Notes under the pieces: generated by a model
Told to the model about the DNA's origin: nothing
What the model saw: the letters and a program-made list of their open reading frames with translations, nothing else
The model's database searches: none
Program-made: the position numbers and the translations under genes
NCBI GenBank assembly: GCA_013298595.1
Contig: JAAFIG010000004.1
Location: 108,860 to 172,859, forward strand
Reading direction: 5' to 3'
Source: Deinococcales bacterium
GTDB taxonomy: Bacteria > Deinococcota > Deinococci > Deinococcales > JAAFIG01
Length of the DNA: 64,000 bases
Shown: positions 43,727-53,340 of the stretch, one piece after another
How positions within the stretch are numbered: position 1 is the first letter of the stretch
Layout of the letters: every line of letters begins with the position of its first letter

Positions 43727-43765
43727 ATTGTAACGCTTTTAGATACGACAAGATACAATTTATGA
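43727..43765. promoter_or_regulatory. Compact divergent pair of leaderless promoters
   Basis: The 45-bp gap between two divergent genes holds TACAAT on the minus strand (43727-43732) and TACAAT on the plus strand (43754-43759), each exactly six bases from its start codon. The -35 regions must overlap the opposite promoter. Confidence 0.65.
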
Positions 43766-44635
43766 ATGCTCGAAATTCACCCCTACCAAAATTCCAATCA
43801 AGCTGCTGTTACGAATTTATTAGAAACCGTTTGGCAAGGTGAAATTTCGTATGTCTCGAGAATTTCGCGGTTTAACTTTGCTGCTTTTGTGGCTTTAGAG
43901 CAAGCAGTTGTGATTGGTTATGCCAGTTTATTTACAAATCCCAATCATCCTGAACGCGATTACATTGGCATTCATATCCACCCAACTTACCAAAGACAAG
44001 GGATCGGATCAAAGTTATTCACAGCTTTAGAACCATTTTTTCGCCAGCATCGCAAAATTCAAACCATTACGCCCTTTGCATCAAGCCAACTATTCCTAAG
44101 GCAACACGGATTTGATGAGTTAATGAAAACATATTCACCAATACTCGAGATACAAAAAACAATACCTATTGAGTACCAATTACCCAATGGTTTCCAGCTC
44201 GAGACCATGAGCAACACACAATTTACGCAACTTGAAATAGCCCAACTTCATGCCAGCATTTACAGCGAACAACACATTTGGAACCCAACAACACCATTTG
44301 ATGACCAAACTGCACTCAAAACTTTTATGGACGATGCCGTGGCAGAAGCCATGTTTCTGATTACACATCAAGGCAAAGCCATTGCCTTACTCAGTTTACG
44401 TGGTGAAGCTCCAGAACTAGAATTAGCGTGGTTTGGTGTCCTCAATGCCCATGCAGCGCATCGAACGATGCTAACTCGAGTTTTACTCAATGCAGCTATC
44501 GAATATGCACAAAAGCACAAGATTACCCACATCCTTGCTGAGTTAGATTCGTTGATTCCAGAAGCCGCCCTTGCTCTCGAGCTGTTGCCGTTTGAACCAT
44601 GTACGCCGTGGGTAACGATGCTCAAAAACCCATAA
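43766..44635 (+). CDS. GNAT family N-acetyltransferase, two-domain
   Basis: The 289-residue protein contains an N-terminal GNAT domain with the acetyl-CoA loop YIGIHIHPTYQRQGIGSKLF. A degenerate second GNAT repeat follows (AMFLITHQGKAIALLSLRGE, ELAWFGVLNAHAAHRTMLTR). Acceptor substrate unknown. Leaderless start. Downstream are the tandem secreted paralogues. Confidence 0.85.
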   Translation: MLEIHPYQNSNQAAVTNLLETVWQGEISYVSRISRFNFAAFVALEQAVVIGYASLFTNPNHPERDYIGIHIHPTYQRQGIGSKLFTALEPFFRQHRKIQTITPFASSQLFLRQHGFDELMKTYSPILEIQKTIPIEYQLPNGFQLETMSNTQFTQLEIAQLHASIYSEQHIWNPTTPFDDQTALKTFMDDAVAEAMFLITHQGKAIALLSLRGEAPELELAWFGVLNAHAAHRTMLTRVLLNAAIEYAQKHKITHILAELDSLIPEAALALELLPFEPCTPWVTMLKNP

Positions 44636-44695
44636 AAATCCTCAAAAGAAACTCGAAATGAGCGAATTATCATTCTAGGTATGTCAAACTGATTT

Positions 44696-45880
44696 ATGCG
44701 TTTTTTGATTGGTGTTTTGCTTTGCATTTTTGCTGTTTTTTCGGTCAGTGCCCAACAGACGTGGCGGCAATTGCCTCAAAAAGTCGTGGTAGATGGCAAT
44801 GTTGTTGCAAAAAACGCTCTCATACTCAGTGAAAATACTATTTTGATTTCTTGCGACTGGCTGAACAACAACGCGCCAAGTCTGACTTGTTTTTACGATG
44901 ATTTCTATGAATCTGCCTACTTAACCGAAACGGCTGTACCACTCGAGGGACGTGATGCCAGTGGTTGCTGCGCTAATTGGCAACGCACACTTACTTTTCG
45001 TGGTGACAAACTTGAGTTAGGGCGTTCTGGTTCGTTGTTTAGCAGTGCCAACATTCCATTATTTGAAATTGGTATGGTCGAAAATGAGGGTTCAGGTGTG
45101 GGCGTACCCAAAGGCGAAGTAGCACAAAACATCAAAGTGATTTTCAAAAACAAAGATGCTTTTGTGCCGTTACAAGTTGTGGCTCAGCAGATGAAAATGT
45201 CTTTGCAAACCAGCAATAACGCTGTTGTTGTTGGAACAACAGCTGGTTTCAAACGCACCCTCGAGTCGATTGAAAAAGCGGAGCCTTGGGAAGCTCGATT
45301 TGCCAGTCGGTACTTGAAACTGAGCGCTCCACAACGCTTCCTGACCGAAACGCCAAAACCGATTGCCGAAAAAGGTTCAGATTCGCTGCAAAATACTCTG
45401 CTGCTCTGGCAAAAAGGTCAGGTGAAACAATTTATCGAGATTGATGGTGTCTTTTTGACGTATTGGCAATTGCGCGATAGAACTTGGATGATTTCGTATC
45501 AAGCGCAATTGCAAAAAATTCCAACTTGGTTATGCTCTCCAAACTCGAGCAAGCATGGCAGTGTGTGGCAAGCAATCGGTGTTGCGGTGCAAGAACGAGG
45601 TCAACGTCCTAAGCTGACAGGAGATTTCAGCAAACATGCCAGTTGCCATGTTAAAACAAAAGAATACAGTCATACCCAATTTTTCTCGAGCTTACAAAAT
45701 AATGGTCTGGATGTTCCAAAGTTATGGTTGGCTTTAAGAATCCTAGCGCCACAACTTAAAACCCGTTTGTTAAAAGTAGAACCGCCAATGGTCATTGATC
45801 TGAAGAGTGGTTTATTAACCGCGAGTGCAGTACCAAAAGACTATGGGTTTATGCAGGAAAAACGTCTGCTTGGCAAGTAA
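44696..45880 (+). CDS. Secreted stalk-domain protein, tandem paralogue 1
   Basis: The 394-residue protein has a signal peptide (MRFLIGVLLCIFAVFSVSAQ). Next is a Cys-rich segment (LISCDWLNNNAPSLTCFYDD, DASGCCANWQRTLTF), then a copper-amine-oxidase-N-like stalk repeat (KNKDAFVPLQVVAQQMKMSL ... VVVGTTAGF). The C-terminal half (QGVIEIDGVF-like, PTWLCSPNSSKHGSVWQAIG) is unrecognised. It is paralogous over its whole length to the next gene. A 155-bp block is nearly identical at DNA level, suggesting gene conversion. Confidence 0.68.
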   Translation: MRFLIGVLLCIFAVFSVSAQQTWRQLPQKVVVDGNVVAKNALILSENTILISCDWLNNNAPSLTCFYDDFYESAYLTETAVPLEGRDASGCCANWQRTLTFRGDKLELGRSGSLFSSANIPLFEIGMVENEGSGVGVPKGEVAQNIKVIFKNKDAFVPLQVVAQQMKMSLQTSNNAVVVGTTAGFKRTLESIEKAEPWEARFASRYLKLSAPQRFLTETPKPIAEKGSDSLQNTLLLWQKGQVKQFIEIDGVFLTYWQLRDRTWMISYQAQLQKIPTWLCSPNSSKHGSVWQAIGVAVQERGQRPKLTGDFSKHASCHVKTKEYSHTQFFSSLQNNGLDVPKLWLALRILAPQLKTRLLKVEPPMVIDLKSGLLTASAVPKDYGFMQEKRLLGK

Positions 45881-45951
45881 AACAAGCAAGAACTTTCTCG
45901 AGGGGAACTCGAGATGAATGAACTATCATTTCAAATATGACAAACTGAATT

Positions 45952-47124
45952 ATGCGTTTTTTAAAGCTTTTGTTGATTGGCGGATTCGCACTTTTTTCTA
46001 TGAGTGCTAAACAAACAATGCAACAATTACCCAAAACAGTGGTGGTGGATGGTAGCATCGCGCCAAAAACTGCCCTCATGCTTAGTGAAAATGCCATTTT
46101 AATTTCTTGCGACTGGCTGAACAACAACGCGCCAAGTCTGACTTGTTTTTACGATGATTTCTATGAATCTGCCCACTTAACCGAAACGGCTGTACCACTC
46201 GAGGGACGTGATGCCAGTGGTTGCTGCGCTAATTGGCAGCGCACACTTACTTTTCGCAATGGCAAACTCGAGTTAGGGCGTTCTGGTTCGTTGTTTAGCA
46301 ACGACTTTGCATTGTATAAAATTGGTGTGGTTAGAAATCAGAGTTCAAACGCGAGTATTCCTAAAAGTGAAGTGGCTCAGGGCATTAAAGTGATTATCAA
46401 AAACAAAGATGCTTTTGTACCCTTACAAGTTGTGGCTAAGCAAATGAAAATGCCTTTTCAATATACGAACAACAAATTAACCATTGGAACAACGGCTGGT
46501 TTTCGGCGCACCCTCGAGTTCATCGAAAAAGGGGAAGTTTGGGAAGCTCGTTTTGTCAGCCAATATTTGAAACTCAAAGCACCACAACGTTACTTGACGC
46601 AAATGCCAATTGCTGAAAAAGATTCGCAAGCAATTGGCAACAACATATTAATGTGGCAAAAAGGGCAGGTCAAAGAGTTCATTGAAATTGACGGGGTATT
46701 TGTGAAATACTCGCAAATGCGTAACAGAAATTGGGAAATTACCTATCAAGCACAATTGCAAAAAATTCCAACTTGGCTGTGTAGCCCAAACTCGAGCAAG
46801 TATGGCACTGTTTGGCAAGCGCTGGGTGTAGTGACACAAGAAATAGGTTTACGCCCTAAACTAGCAGGGGATTTTAGCAAACATGCAAGTTGCAGGATCA
46901 AAACCAAAGAGTACGGAGATACCCTATTTTTCTCGAGCTTAGAAAGTAATGGTGTGGATATTCCAAAATTATGGTTAGCTTTAACAATTTTAACCCCTCA
47001 GTTAAACAGCTCTGTTTTACAAAATCCCCCAATAGTGATTAATTTCAAAAGCCGTTTATTGACCAATGACGCTGTGCCAAAAACTCATGGTTTTATGCAG
47101 GAAAAACGTGTGCTTGGCAAATAA
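45952..47124 (+). CDS. Secreted stalk-domain protein, tandem paralogue 2
   Basis: The 390-residue product has the same layout as the preceding gene: signal peptide (MRFLKLLLIGGFALFSMSAK), the same Cys-rich block, stalk repeat (FVPLQVVAKQMKMPFQYTNN), and C-terminal region ending MQEKRVLGK. The block 46102-46256 matches 44846-45000 with two mismatches, while flanks are clearly diverged. A CTCGAG-based hairpin follows at 47136-47157. Function unknown; probably an exported binding protein. Confidence 0.68.
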   Translation: MRFLKLLLIGGFALFSMSAKQTMQQLPKTVVVDGSIAPKTALMLSENAILISCDWLNNNAPSLTCFYDDFYESAHLTETAVPLEGRDASGCCANWQRTLTFRNGKLELGRSGSLFSNDFALYKIGVVRNQSSNASIPKSEVAQGIKVIIKNKDAFVPLQVVAKQMKMPFQYTNNKLTIGTTAGFRRTLEFIEKGEVWEARFVSQYLKLKAPQRYLTQMPIAEKDSQAIGNNILMWQKGQVKEFIEIDGVFVKYSQMRNRNWEITYQAQLQKIPTWLCSPNSSKYGTVWQALGVVTQEIGLRPKLAGDFSKHASCRIKTKEYGDTLFFSSLESNGVDIPKLWLALTILTPQLNSSVLQNPPIVINFKSRLLTNDAVPKTHGFMQEKRVLGK

Positions 47125-47135
47125 CCAAAAAGATG

Positions 47136-47157
47136 CCCTCGAGCATGAACTCGAGGG
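47136..47157. terminator. CTCGAG-based hairpin between convergent genes
   Basis: CCCTCGAG / CTCGAGGG (8 bp) with loop CATGAA, between the second paralogue and lpdA. T tracts are weak, so termination efficiency is uncertain. Confidence 0.6.
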
Positions 47158-47169
47158 AATTGTAAAACT

Positions 47170-48573
47170 TTACTTATTGAGTGTGTGAATGCTGCGTTTA
47201 TGGGTGGCTTCAGCGACCTCGAGCATCAACTCGGACAAGGTTGGATGTGGATGAATAGTTAAGGCAATGTCGTCCACCACTGCGCTCATCTCGAGAGCAA
47301 GGCAGGCTTCGCCGATGATATCCGAGGCATTTGCACCGATGGCATGGACTGCCAGTACCAGATCGGTTTCTTCATCAGCAATCATTTTCACCATGCCTTC
47401 GCTCGAGCCTAGGGTTAAAGCGCGTCCAAGGGCAGCTAGTGGGAATCTACCAATACGCAGTTTGTAGCCTTTTGCCAGCAATTCTTCTTCGCTCGGTCCA
47501 ACCCATGCCACTTCGGGGCTGGTATAAACCACACCGGGCACCGCCACGGCATCGTTCAGACTTGGTTTACCAGCTATTCGTTCAGCAGCGACAATGCCAT
47601 CTTTCATGGCTTTATGAGCAAGCCAAACACCTTGAACCACATCACCAATGGCATAAACACCTGGAATGCTGGTCTCGAGGGTTTGTGGGTTGATATCTAT
47701 GGTGCCTTTTTCATGAAATTTAACACCGATTTCCTCGAGTCCGATACCTTTACCAACTGCATGACGACCAACTGCACTGATGATACGATCAAAGACTTCG
47801 GTGCGTTGTTCCTTGGTCTCGAGGTTCTCAATGAGAACATGCAGCCCATCAGCTTTTTTCTCATAACTGACCACACCTGTTTTACCAAAAATTTGAATGC
47901 CTTGTTTTTTATAGGATTTCTGGGCTTCCTTGGCAATTTCTTCGTCTACTCCAGCCAGCACTTTAAATGGTTCAACAACAACCACTTTGCTACCTAGACG
48001 GTTGTAAATTGTGGCAAACTCGAGTCCAATCACACCACCGCCAATACAAAGTACTCGGGCTGGGATTTTCTCGGGAATAATTAAAGCACTGGTACTATCT
48101 GTGATGTCTATACCATCCACAGGAAAGGTTTTCAGGTGATTTGGTGCACCTCCTGTGGCAACAATGAGTTTATCAAACTCGATTTCTTCTGTACCTTTTT
48201 TACCTTTAATACTGGCTTTGTTTCTCGAGATCAGTTTAGCTTCGCCTTCAAACATGGCAACGCCATTACCTTTAAGTAAGCCACTGACACCACCCGAGAG
48301 TTTTTTGACGATGCCATCACGGTATTTATTGACAGCTTTTAAGTCTAAATCCATGTTGAGGATATTCAAACCAAATTCCTTACCATGCTGGGCGTTATAC
48401 ACTTCTTGTCCAACATGTAACAAAGCTTTGGTTGGGATACAACCCACATTTAAACAAACGCCGCCCCAGAATTCTCGTTCGGCAATAGCGACTTTTAAAC
48501 CAAGTTGTGCTGCACGAATTGCTGCATGATAGCCACCGGGTCCTGCTCCAATTACAAACACGTCGTAACGCAT
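47170..48573 (-). CDS. lpdA: Dihydrolipoyl dehydrogenase
   Basis: This is the E3 flavoprotein of 2-oxoacid dehydrogenase and glycine cleavage complexes. The start MRYDVFVIGAGPGGYHAAIR at 48573 follows GGAGG; a 26-codon longer frame lacks support. Of 467 residues, the redox disulfide is in GGVCLNVGCIPTKALL, NAD binding in GGGVIGLEFA, FAD binding in YAIGDVVQGVWLAHKA, and the catalytic His-Glu in HAIGANASDII...TIHPHPTLSE. No E1 or E2 genes are nearby. Confidence 0.96.
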   Translation of the reverse strand: MRYDVFVIGAGPGGYHAAIRAAQLGLKVAIAEREFWGGVCLNVGCIPTKALLHVGQEVYNAQHGKEFGLNILNMDLDLKAVNKYRDGIVKKLSGGVSGLLKGNGVAMFEGEAKLISRNKASIKGKKGTEEIEFDKLIVATGGAPNHLKTFPVDGIDITDSTSALIIPEKIPARVLCIGGGVIGLEFATIYNRLGSKVVVVEPFKVLAGVDEEIAKEAQKSYKKQGIQIFGKTGVVSYEKKADGLHVLIENLETKEQRTEVFDRIISAVGRHAVGKGIGLEEIGVKFHEKGTIDINPQTLETSIPGVYAIGDVVQGVWLAHKAMKDGIVAAERIAGKPSLNDAVAVPGVVYTSPEVAWVGPSEEELLAKGYKLRIGRFPLAALGRALTLGSSEGMVKMIADEETDLVLAVHAIGANASDIIGEACLALEMSAVVDDIALTIHPHPTLSELMLEVAEATHKRSIHTLNK

Positions 48574-48822
48574 AGTATCCTCCGTTTGCTCGAGATTTTC
48601 CGAGCTTGGTTCATAGTTTAACGCTTTGTAAGTGCAATAGATGTATGGCACAACTCCTTGAGGCTTTAGCCTACAATCCGCACCTTGTTTTGAGTCGTAG
48701 CAAAGCTAAAAATCAATAGGATTTATTTTGTGCCAAACGAAAAAATTCAGTCCTTATTTTTGTCTTTGTCAATGTATTATCAACGATACAAAATTTAGGG
48801 ACAGTCCGCCCGCACCAATGCC

Positions 48823-48834
48823 TAGAATAAAGTT
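48823..48834 (+). promoter_or_regulatory. Leaderless-type -10 box
   Basis: TAGAAT, six bases, then the GTG start of the patatin gene; no Shine-Dalgarno. Confidence 0.62.
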
Positions 48835-50619
48835 GTGAATATCTCGAGAATTTGCATTGTCTTATTGCTTTTTTTCACACCTGTCAGTTTGGCTCAACCC
48901 ATGCCAAAACCACAAGTTGCTGTTACGTTAGCTGGTGGTGTGGCTAGAGGGTTTGCTTTTCTTGGTGCACTCGAAGAGTTAGTCAAAGCGGGTGTACCTG
49001 TTGATCGGATTGTTGGTACTTCGGCTGGGGCTTTGGTTGGTGGTTTGTATGCCAGTGGGTATAGTTTTGCTACACTTGAACAAATTTTTTCTCAACTGCA
49101 ATCAGTACAACGCGATCTGGTGCAAGTACAATTTCCGCCCACACAAGGTTTACTTGATCCTACGGGTTTTGAAGTGATGTACCGCAGTTTAGTGGATGGT
49201 GCAAAACTCGAGAATACTTTGCCTCGTTTGGCTGTGATGGTTACAGAGTTACGTCCAGCGCCAGCCAAAGCCTTACTTGAGGGTGATCTTGCCACGGCTG
49301 TTCGAGCCAGTTTTAGTTTGCCTGTGGTATTTCCTGCCACACAAATAGATGGTGTGTACTATGCCGATGGCGGTCTGCGCGAACCTTTTCCTGTTGGTGT
49401 GGCTCGAGCACTTGGTGCTGATGTGGTGATTGGTGTGCGGGCATTACCAGACCCAAGTGCTACACCCGCTAATATTATTGGAGCCGCACTGGTAACCATT
49501 GGTGCGGTTACTCAACCTGTAGTGCAAGAACAACCTGATGCTTGGGTTCGGGTGAAAACCTTTGATAGTTTGTACTTTGATTTCTCAAGGGTTTCTGAGT
49601 TAATGCAGCGTGGACGCGATACAGCTCGAGCTGAATTACCAAGTATTCTCGAGCTGTTACGGCAAAAAGGTGTGACACTTAATCCTAAAGGCGATCCGCA
49701 CGAGAATAATGCCATTAATATAGGTTGGCAGCAGCGCTTTGAACGTGGTGTGATCGCCGCTCGAGCCTTGCCAAGATCTTTCACCATTGCCCCAGCCATT
49801 GAGTTAAGCCCGAGTGCTTATGATTGGAATACTCGTCCTGGGCAACAAAATGCGTACTCAAGTTTGGGGTTGGGTGCAGATTTTTCTGGTGGCGTTTTTG
49901 GCAATTTTTCTTTTGGACTTGGTTATGTTGAACGTTTAAACGATAGCAACGAGAATATTTTTGCTCGAGCCAGTTTTGATACAAAGCCATTGAGAATCTA
50001 TGGTATTTACGACCCTGCACGTCGCCCAGAAGGTATATCGTGGGAGCTTGGACTCGAGTACGCTAACGGTTTGGGCGCTCGAGTTGCCATAGATGCTTTA
50101 GCTGTTACCCTTGGCACTCGAGCAGACATCGCATTAGGGCAAACAACTGTATCTGGTAATCTCGAGTTACGGTTTGGTTATGCGCCCAGTTTACGTTTAC
50201 AAAGCACGATACTGCTCGAGACTCGGTTTACCGAGTGGTTTGTTCGCGCTCGAGGTTTACTCGGGTTAAGCACAGGTGGCGCACAAGGTTTTAGTTTTGG
50301 CTACCATAGTTTCTTACGGGCTTACCCTGCCAATTTTACCATCAGCAACCAAGCAATTATTGCCAATCTCGAATTTGGTTACCGACTCGAGCTTCCTTCG
50401 GTGGCAGGGATTATCAGTGCTGCACCCGAAATAAAAATCTTTTTCGATTCTGGTTGGGCATTTCATCTAAGCTCGAGCCAATTCTTATGGAGTGCAGGAG
50501 TTGGTGCGTATCTGCCTGGAAAATGGTTGGGGTTCTTTCCTTTTGGTTTTGGTTTTGATTTTGCTTTTGGCACAATTGGCGTGCGATTAACGGCGTACAC
50601 TGTTTTACCAATTCCCTAA
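48835..50619 (+). CDS. Patatin-like phospholipase with outer-membrane beta-barrel
   Basis: The 594-residue protein starts at GTG with a signal peptide (IVLLLFFTPVSLAQ). Residues 25-250 are a patatin domain: oxyanion GGGVARG-like (TLAGGVARGFAFLGALEEL), nucleophile Ser62 in GTSAGALVGG, and the catalytic Asp in YADGGLREPFP (about residue 176). From about residue 318 alternating hydrophobic strands (GNFSFGLGYVERLN, LELRFGYAPSLRLQ, FGFGFDFAFGTIGVRL) form a C-terminal barrel. This is the patatin-barrel layout of PlpD-type (type Vd) secretion. It supports the presence of an outer membrane. Confidence 0.87.
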   Translation: MNISRICIVLLLFFTPVSLAQPMPKPQVAVTLAGGVARGFAFLGALEELVKAGVPVDRIVGTSAGALVGGLYASGYSFATLEQIFSQLQSVQRDLVQVQFPPTQGLLDPTGFEVMYRSLVDGAKLENTLPRLAVMVTELRPAPAKALLEGDLATAVRASFSLPVVFPATQIDGVYYADGGLREPFPVGVARALGADVVIGVRALPDPSATPANIIGAALVTIGAVTQPVVQEQPDAWVRVKTFDSLYFDFSRVSELMQRGRDTARAELPSILELLRQKGVTLNPKGDPHENNAINIGWQQRFERGVIAARALPRSFTIAPAIELSPSAYDWNTRPGQQNAYSSLGLGADFSGGVFGNFSFGLGYVERLNDSNENIFARASFDTKPLRIYGIYDPARRPEGISWELGLEYANGLGARVAIDALAVTLGTRADIALGQTTVSGNLELRFGYAPSLRLQSTILLETRFTEWFVRARGLLGLSTGGAQGFSFGYHSFLRAYPANFTISNQAIIANLEFGYRLELPSVAGIISAAPEIKIFFDSGWAFHLSSSQFLWSAGVGAYLPGKWLGFFPFGFGFDFAFGTIGVRLTAYTVLPIP

Positions 50620-50677
50620 CTCGAGTGGCGCACGTTACATGAATTTCAAGTAGCAATTTGTTAGACTACTCAACGTT

Positions 50678-50974
50678 GTGAGCCGCACTCAAACTAAAAC
50701 TCGAGAAAAATCGCAGACCGCCACACCAAAACAGTGGAAGGTGCTTTTGTTAAATGATGATTACACCCCAATGGATTTTGTGGTGGAAGTTTTAATGCAG
50801 GTATTTCGCAAATCCGAAGAAGAGGCTGTGCGAGTCATGTTGCAAGTGCATCATGCAGGTGCTGGGTTAGCTGGTGTGTACACCTTTGAAGTTGCCGAAA
50901 CCAAAGTCATGCAAGTTGAGGATATGGCTCGTTCTGAAGGGCATCCGTTGCAATGCAGTCTCGAGCCTGAGTGA
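50678..50974 (+). CDS. clpS: ClpS adaptor protein
   Basis: ClpS delivers N-degron substrates to ClpA. The 98 residues contain [20 protein letters not shown] and [20 protein letters not shown], the substrate-binding surface of the family. The start codon is GTG. It immediately precedes clpA, as in many bacteria. Confidence 0.95.
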   Translation: MSRTQTKTREKSQTATPKQWKVLLLNDDYTPMDFVVEVLMQVFRKSEEEAVRVMLQVHHAGAGLAGVYTFEVAETKVMQVEDMARSEGHPLQCSLEPE

Positions 50975-51030
50975 AGGCTTTTAGGCTTTCTTAATGTTCA
51001 TTGCGAAACATTGTCTGTGGCGAATTTCGC

Positions 51031-51042
51031 TAGAATACAACC
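51031..51042 (+). promoter_or_regulatory. Leaderless-type -10 box of clpA
   Basis: TAGAAT, six bases, then ATG. The same TAGAAT-ACAACC-ATG string occurs before the SufR-like regulator. Confidence 0.65.
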
Positions 51043-53265
51043 ATGACTTCAACTTTACAAAACACAGTCACTCGAGCCATGGCGCTTGCCGAGCAGCGTG
51101 AACATGAATATGTGACTTTAGAGCATTTATTATGGGCACTTTTAGATGATGAAGATGCAAAACTTATTTTAACCAGAGTCGGTTTAGATTTTACAATGTT
51201 CCGTGAGGAACTCGAGAAACTGATTGCCGATGCCGAATTGCTCGAGTCTGATGTGCCAACACCGACAGCCGCTTTTCAACGCACTTTGCAACGGGCAATG
51301 TTGGCAATGCGAGCGGCTGGTCGAGAACATGCCAATGGTGCAAATGTGTTGGTCAGTGTTTTTGATGAACGCCAATCACGGGCTTTAGCCTTGCTTGAGG
51401 CGTTTGGTTTAACGCGTTTAGATATTACATCTGCAATTTCTCGAGGGGCAAGTCCGCAGGGTGTGCCCACAGATTCCTCGAGTGAATCTATGCCTACCGA
51501 AGATGATGCTGGTGGTGTGGCACAAAATCCTTTAGATGCGTATTGTGCTAATTTAACGGCTAAAGCTGCTAAGGACGAATTTGATCCGCTGATTGGTCGG
51601 GCAGCTGAACTCGAGCGAGTGGTACAAGTGTTATCGCGCCGCTTAAAAAACAATCCGTTACTGGTCGGCGATCCTGGGGTTGGTAAAACCGCTATTCTCG
51701 AGGGTTTAGCCCAACGAATTATTGCGAAGGATGTACCCGAAAAATTGATTGGCTCGGAGCTTTTTTCTTTGGATATGGGTGCTTTACTGGCTGGTACGCG
51801 TTTTCGTGGCGATTTCGAGGAGCGCTTAAAAGCCGTTATGAAAGCCCTCGAGTTACATCCAAATGCCATTTTGTTTATTGATGAAGTTCACACTGTGGTT
51901 GGGGCTGGGGCAGTCAGTGGCTCTAGTATGGATGCGAGTAATATCCTCAAACCTGCTCTGACTTCTAAACTCAAGTGTATTGGTGCAACTACTTACGGTG
52001 AATACAAAGCTTTTGAAAAAGATCGGGCATTATCGCGGCGTTTCCAAAAAATAGATGTACCAGAACCCAGCCGCGAAGATAGTATTGCCATTCTCGAGGG
52101 TTTACGTTCACGTTTTGAAGCCCATCATGGTTTGAAATACACGGCTGAAGCTTTGGTACGGGCAGTGGATTTAGCTTCTCGGCACTTGGCGGATCGCAAG
52201 TTACCAGACAGTGCCATAGATGTCATAGATGAAGCAGGGGCAGCCCAAAGCCTCAAATCTGGTAAGGATAAAGCGAAAGTCATTCTCGAGTCTCATATCG
52301 AAGCAGTGGTAGCAAAACTCGCCCGAATCCCCGAGAAAACCGTCTCTAAAGATGATGCTTTGGTGCTGCAAAACCTCGAGCAGACCTTAACTGCACAGGT
52401 GTACGGGCAAGCCAAAGCCGTCTCGAGTGTGGTATCTGGTATTAAATTAGCCAGAGCTGGTTTGCGTGATGTGGCTAAACCGATTGGTGCGTATTTATTT
52501 GCTGGTCCGACAGGGGTTGGTAAAACAGAATTAGCTAAGCAATTAGCTAAGCAATTGGGTATTCATTTTCTACGTTTTGATATGTCCGAGTACATGGAAA
52601 AACACAGTATCAGCCGTTTAATCGGTGCACCTCCTGGCTATGTTGGTTTTGACCAAGGTGGTTTACTCACCGATGCTGTCAATCAAAACCCGCACAGTGT
52701 GGTTCTACTCGATGAGATCGAAAAAGCGCACCCAGATTTATTTAGTATTTTATTACAGGTTATGGACTACGGTAGATTAACCGACCATAATGGCAAAAGC
52801 ATTGATTTTCGCAGCACCATCTTAATTATGACCACCAACGCTGGTGCCGCCGAAGCCAGCAGCAATGCAATTGGTTTTACAGGTGGCATCAATAATGCAG
52901 CTTCTGACGATGCCATCAAACGATTATTCACCCCAGAATTCCGTAATCGCTTAGATGCGATTGTGCCATTTAATCCGCTCTCGAACGAAGTCATGGGTGG
53001 TATTGTCGAAAAATTCCTTGCTGAACTGAGTACGCAACTGCTCGAAAAACACATTCAACTCGAGGTGAGTAGCCAAGCCAAGGCTTGGTTTGCCAAAAAA
53101 GGCTATGACAAAATCTTTGGCGCAAGACCACTGGCTCGGGTACTCGAGGAACACTTGAAAAAACCTTTGGCAGATGAAATTCTTTTTGGTAAACTGAAAA
53201 AAGGTGGCAAATTACTTGTACAACTTGCGGAAGATGTATTGGTATTTCAAATCAATGCAAAATAA
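51043..53265 (+). CDS. clpA: ATP-dependent Clp protease ATP-binding subunit ClpA
   Basis: This AAA+ unfoldase feeds ClpP. The 740 residues hold an N-terminal double Clp repeat (AEQREHEYVTLEHLLWALL), D1 with GDPGVGKTAI (about residue 208) and D2 with GPTGVGKTEL (about 487). A pore loop GYVGFDQGG and a C-terminal D2-small domain follow. The lack of a ClpB-type middle coiled coil and the clpS neighbour define ClpA. Possibly also transcribed from its own leaderless promoter. Confidence 0.95.
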   Translation: MTSTLQNTVTRAMALAEQREHEYVTLEHLLWALLDDEDAKLILTRVGLDFTMFREELEKLIADAELLESDVPTPTAAFQRTLQRAMLAMRAAGREHANGANVLVSVFDERQSRALALLEAFGLTRLDITSAISRGASPQGVPTDSSSESMPTEDDAGGVAQNPLDAYCANLTAKAAKDEFDPLIGRAAELERVVQVLSRRLKNNPLLVGDPGVGKTAILEGLAQRIIAKDVPEKLIGSELFSLDMGALLAGTRFRGDFEERLKAVMKALELHPNAILFIDEVHTVVGAGAVSGSSMDASNILKPALTSKLKCIGATTYGEYKAFEKDRALSRRFQKIDVPEPSREDSIAILEGLRSRFEAHHGLKYTAEALVRAVDLASRHLADRKLPDSAIDVIDEAGAAQSLKSGKDKAKVILESHIEAVVAKLARIPEKTVSKDDALVLQNLEQTLTAQVYGQAKAVSSVVSGIKLARAGLRDVAKPIGAYLFAGPTGVGKTELAKQLAKQLGIHFLRFDMSEYMEKHSISRLIGAPPGYVGFDQGGLLTDAVNQNPHSVVLLDEIEKAHPDLFSILLQVMDYGRLTDHNGKSIDFRSTILIMTTNAGAAEASSNAIGFTGGINNAASDDAIKRLFTPEFRNRLDAIVPFNPLSNEVMGGIVEKFLAELSTQLLEKHIQLEVSSQAKAWFAKKGYDKIFGARPLARVLEEHLKKPLADEILFGKLKKGGKLLVQLAEDVLVFQINAK

Positions 53266-53340
53266 TACTCAAACCTTCTCATATCGTTGTGTCACAATTT
53301 TACTTATGCTTTTGTCGGTTCTGCATTTTAAAGAGTCTCT

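Noticed and set aside
51276-51869. 197-codon minus-strand frame
   Set aside because: Antisense to clpA, whose domains are intact; composition is that of a shadow frame.
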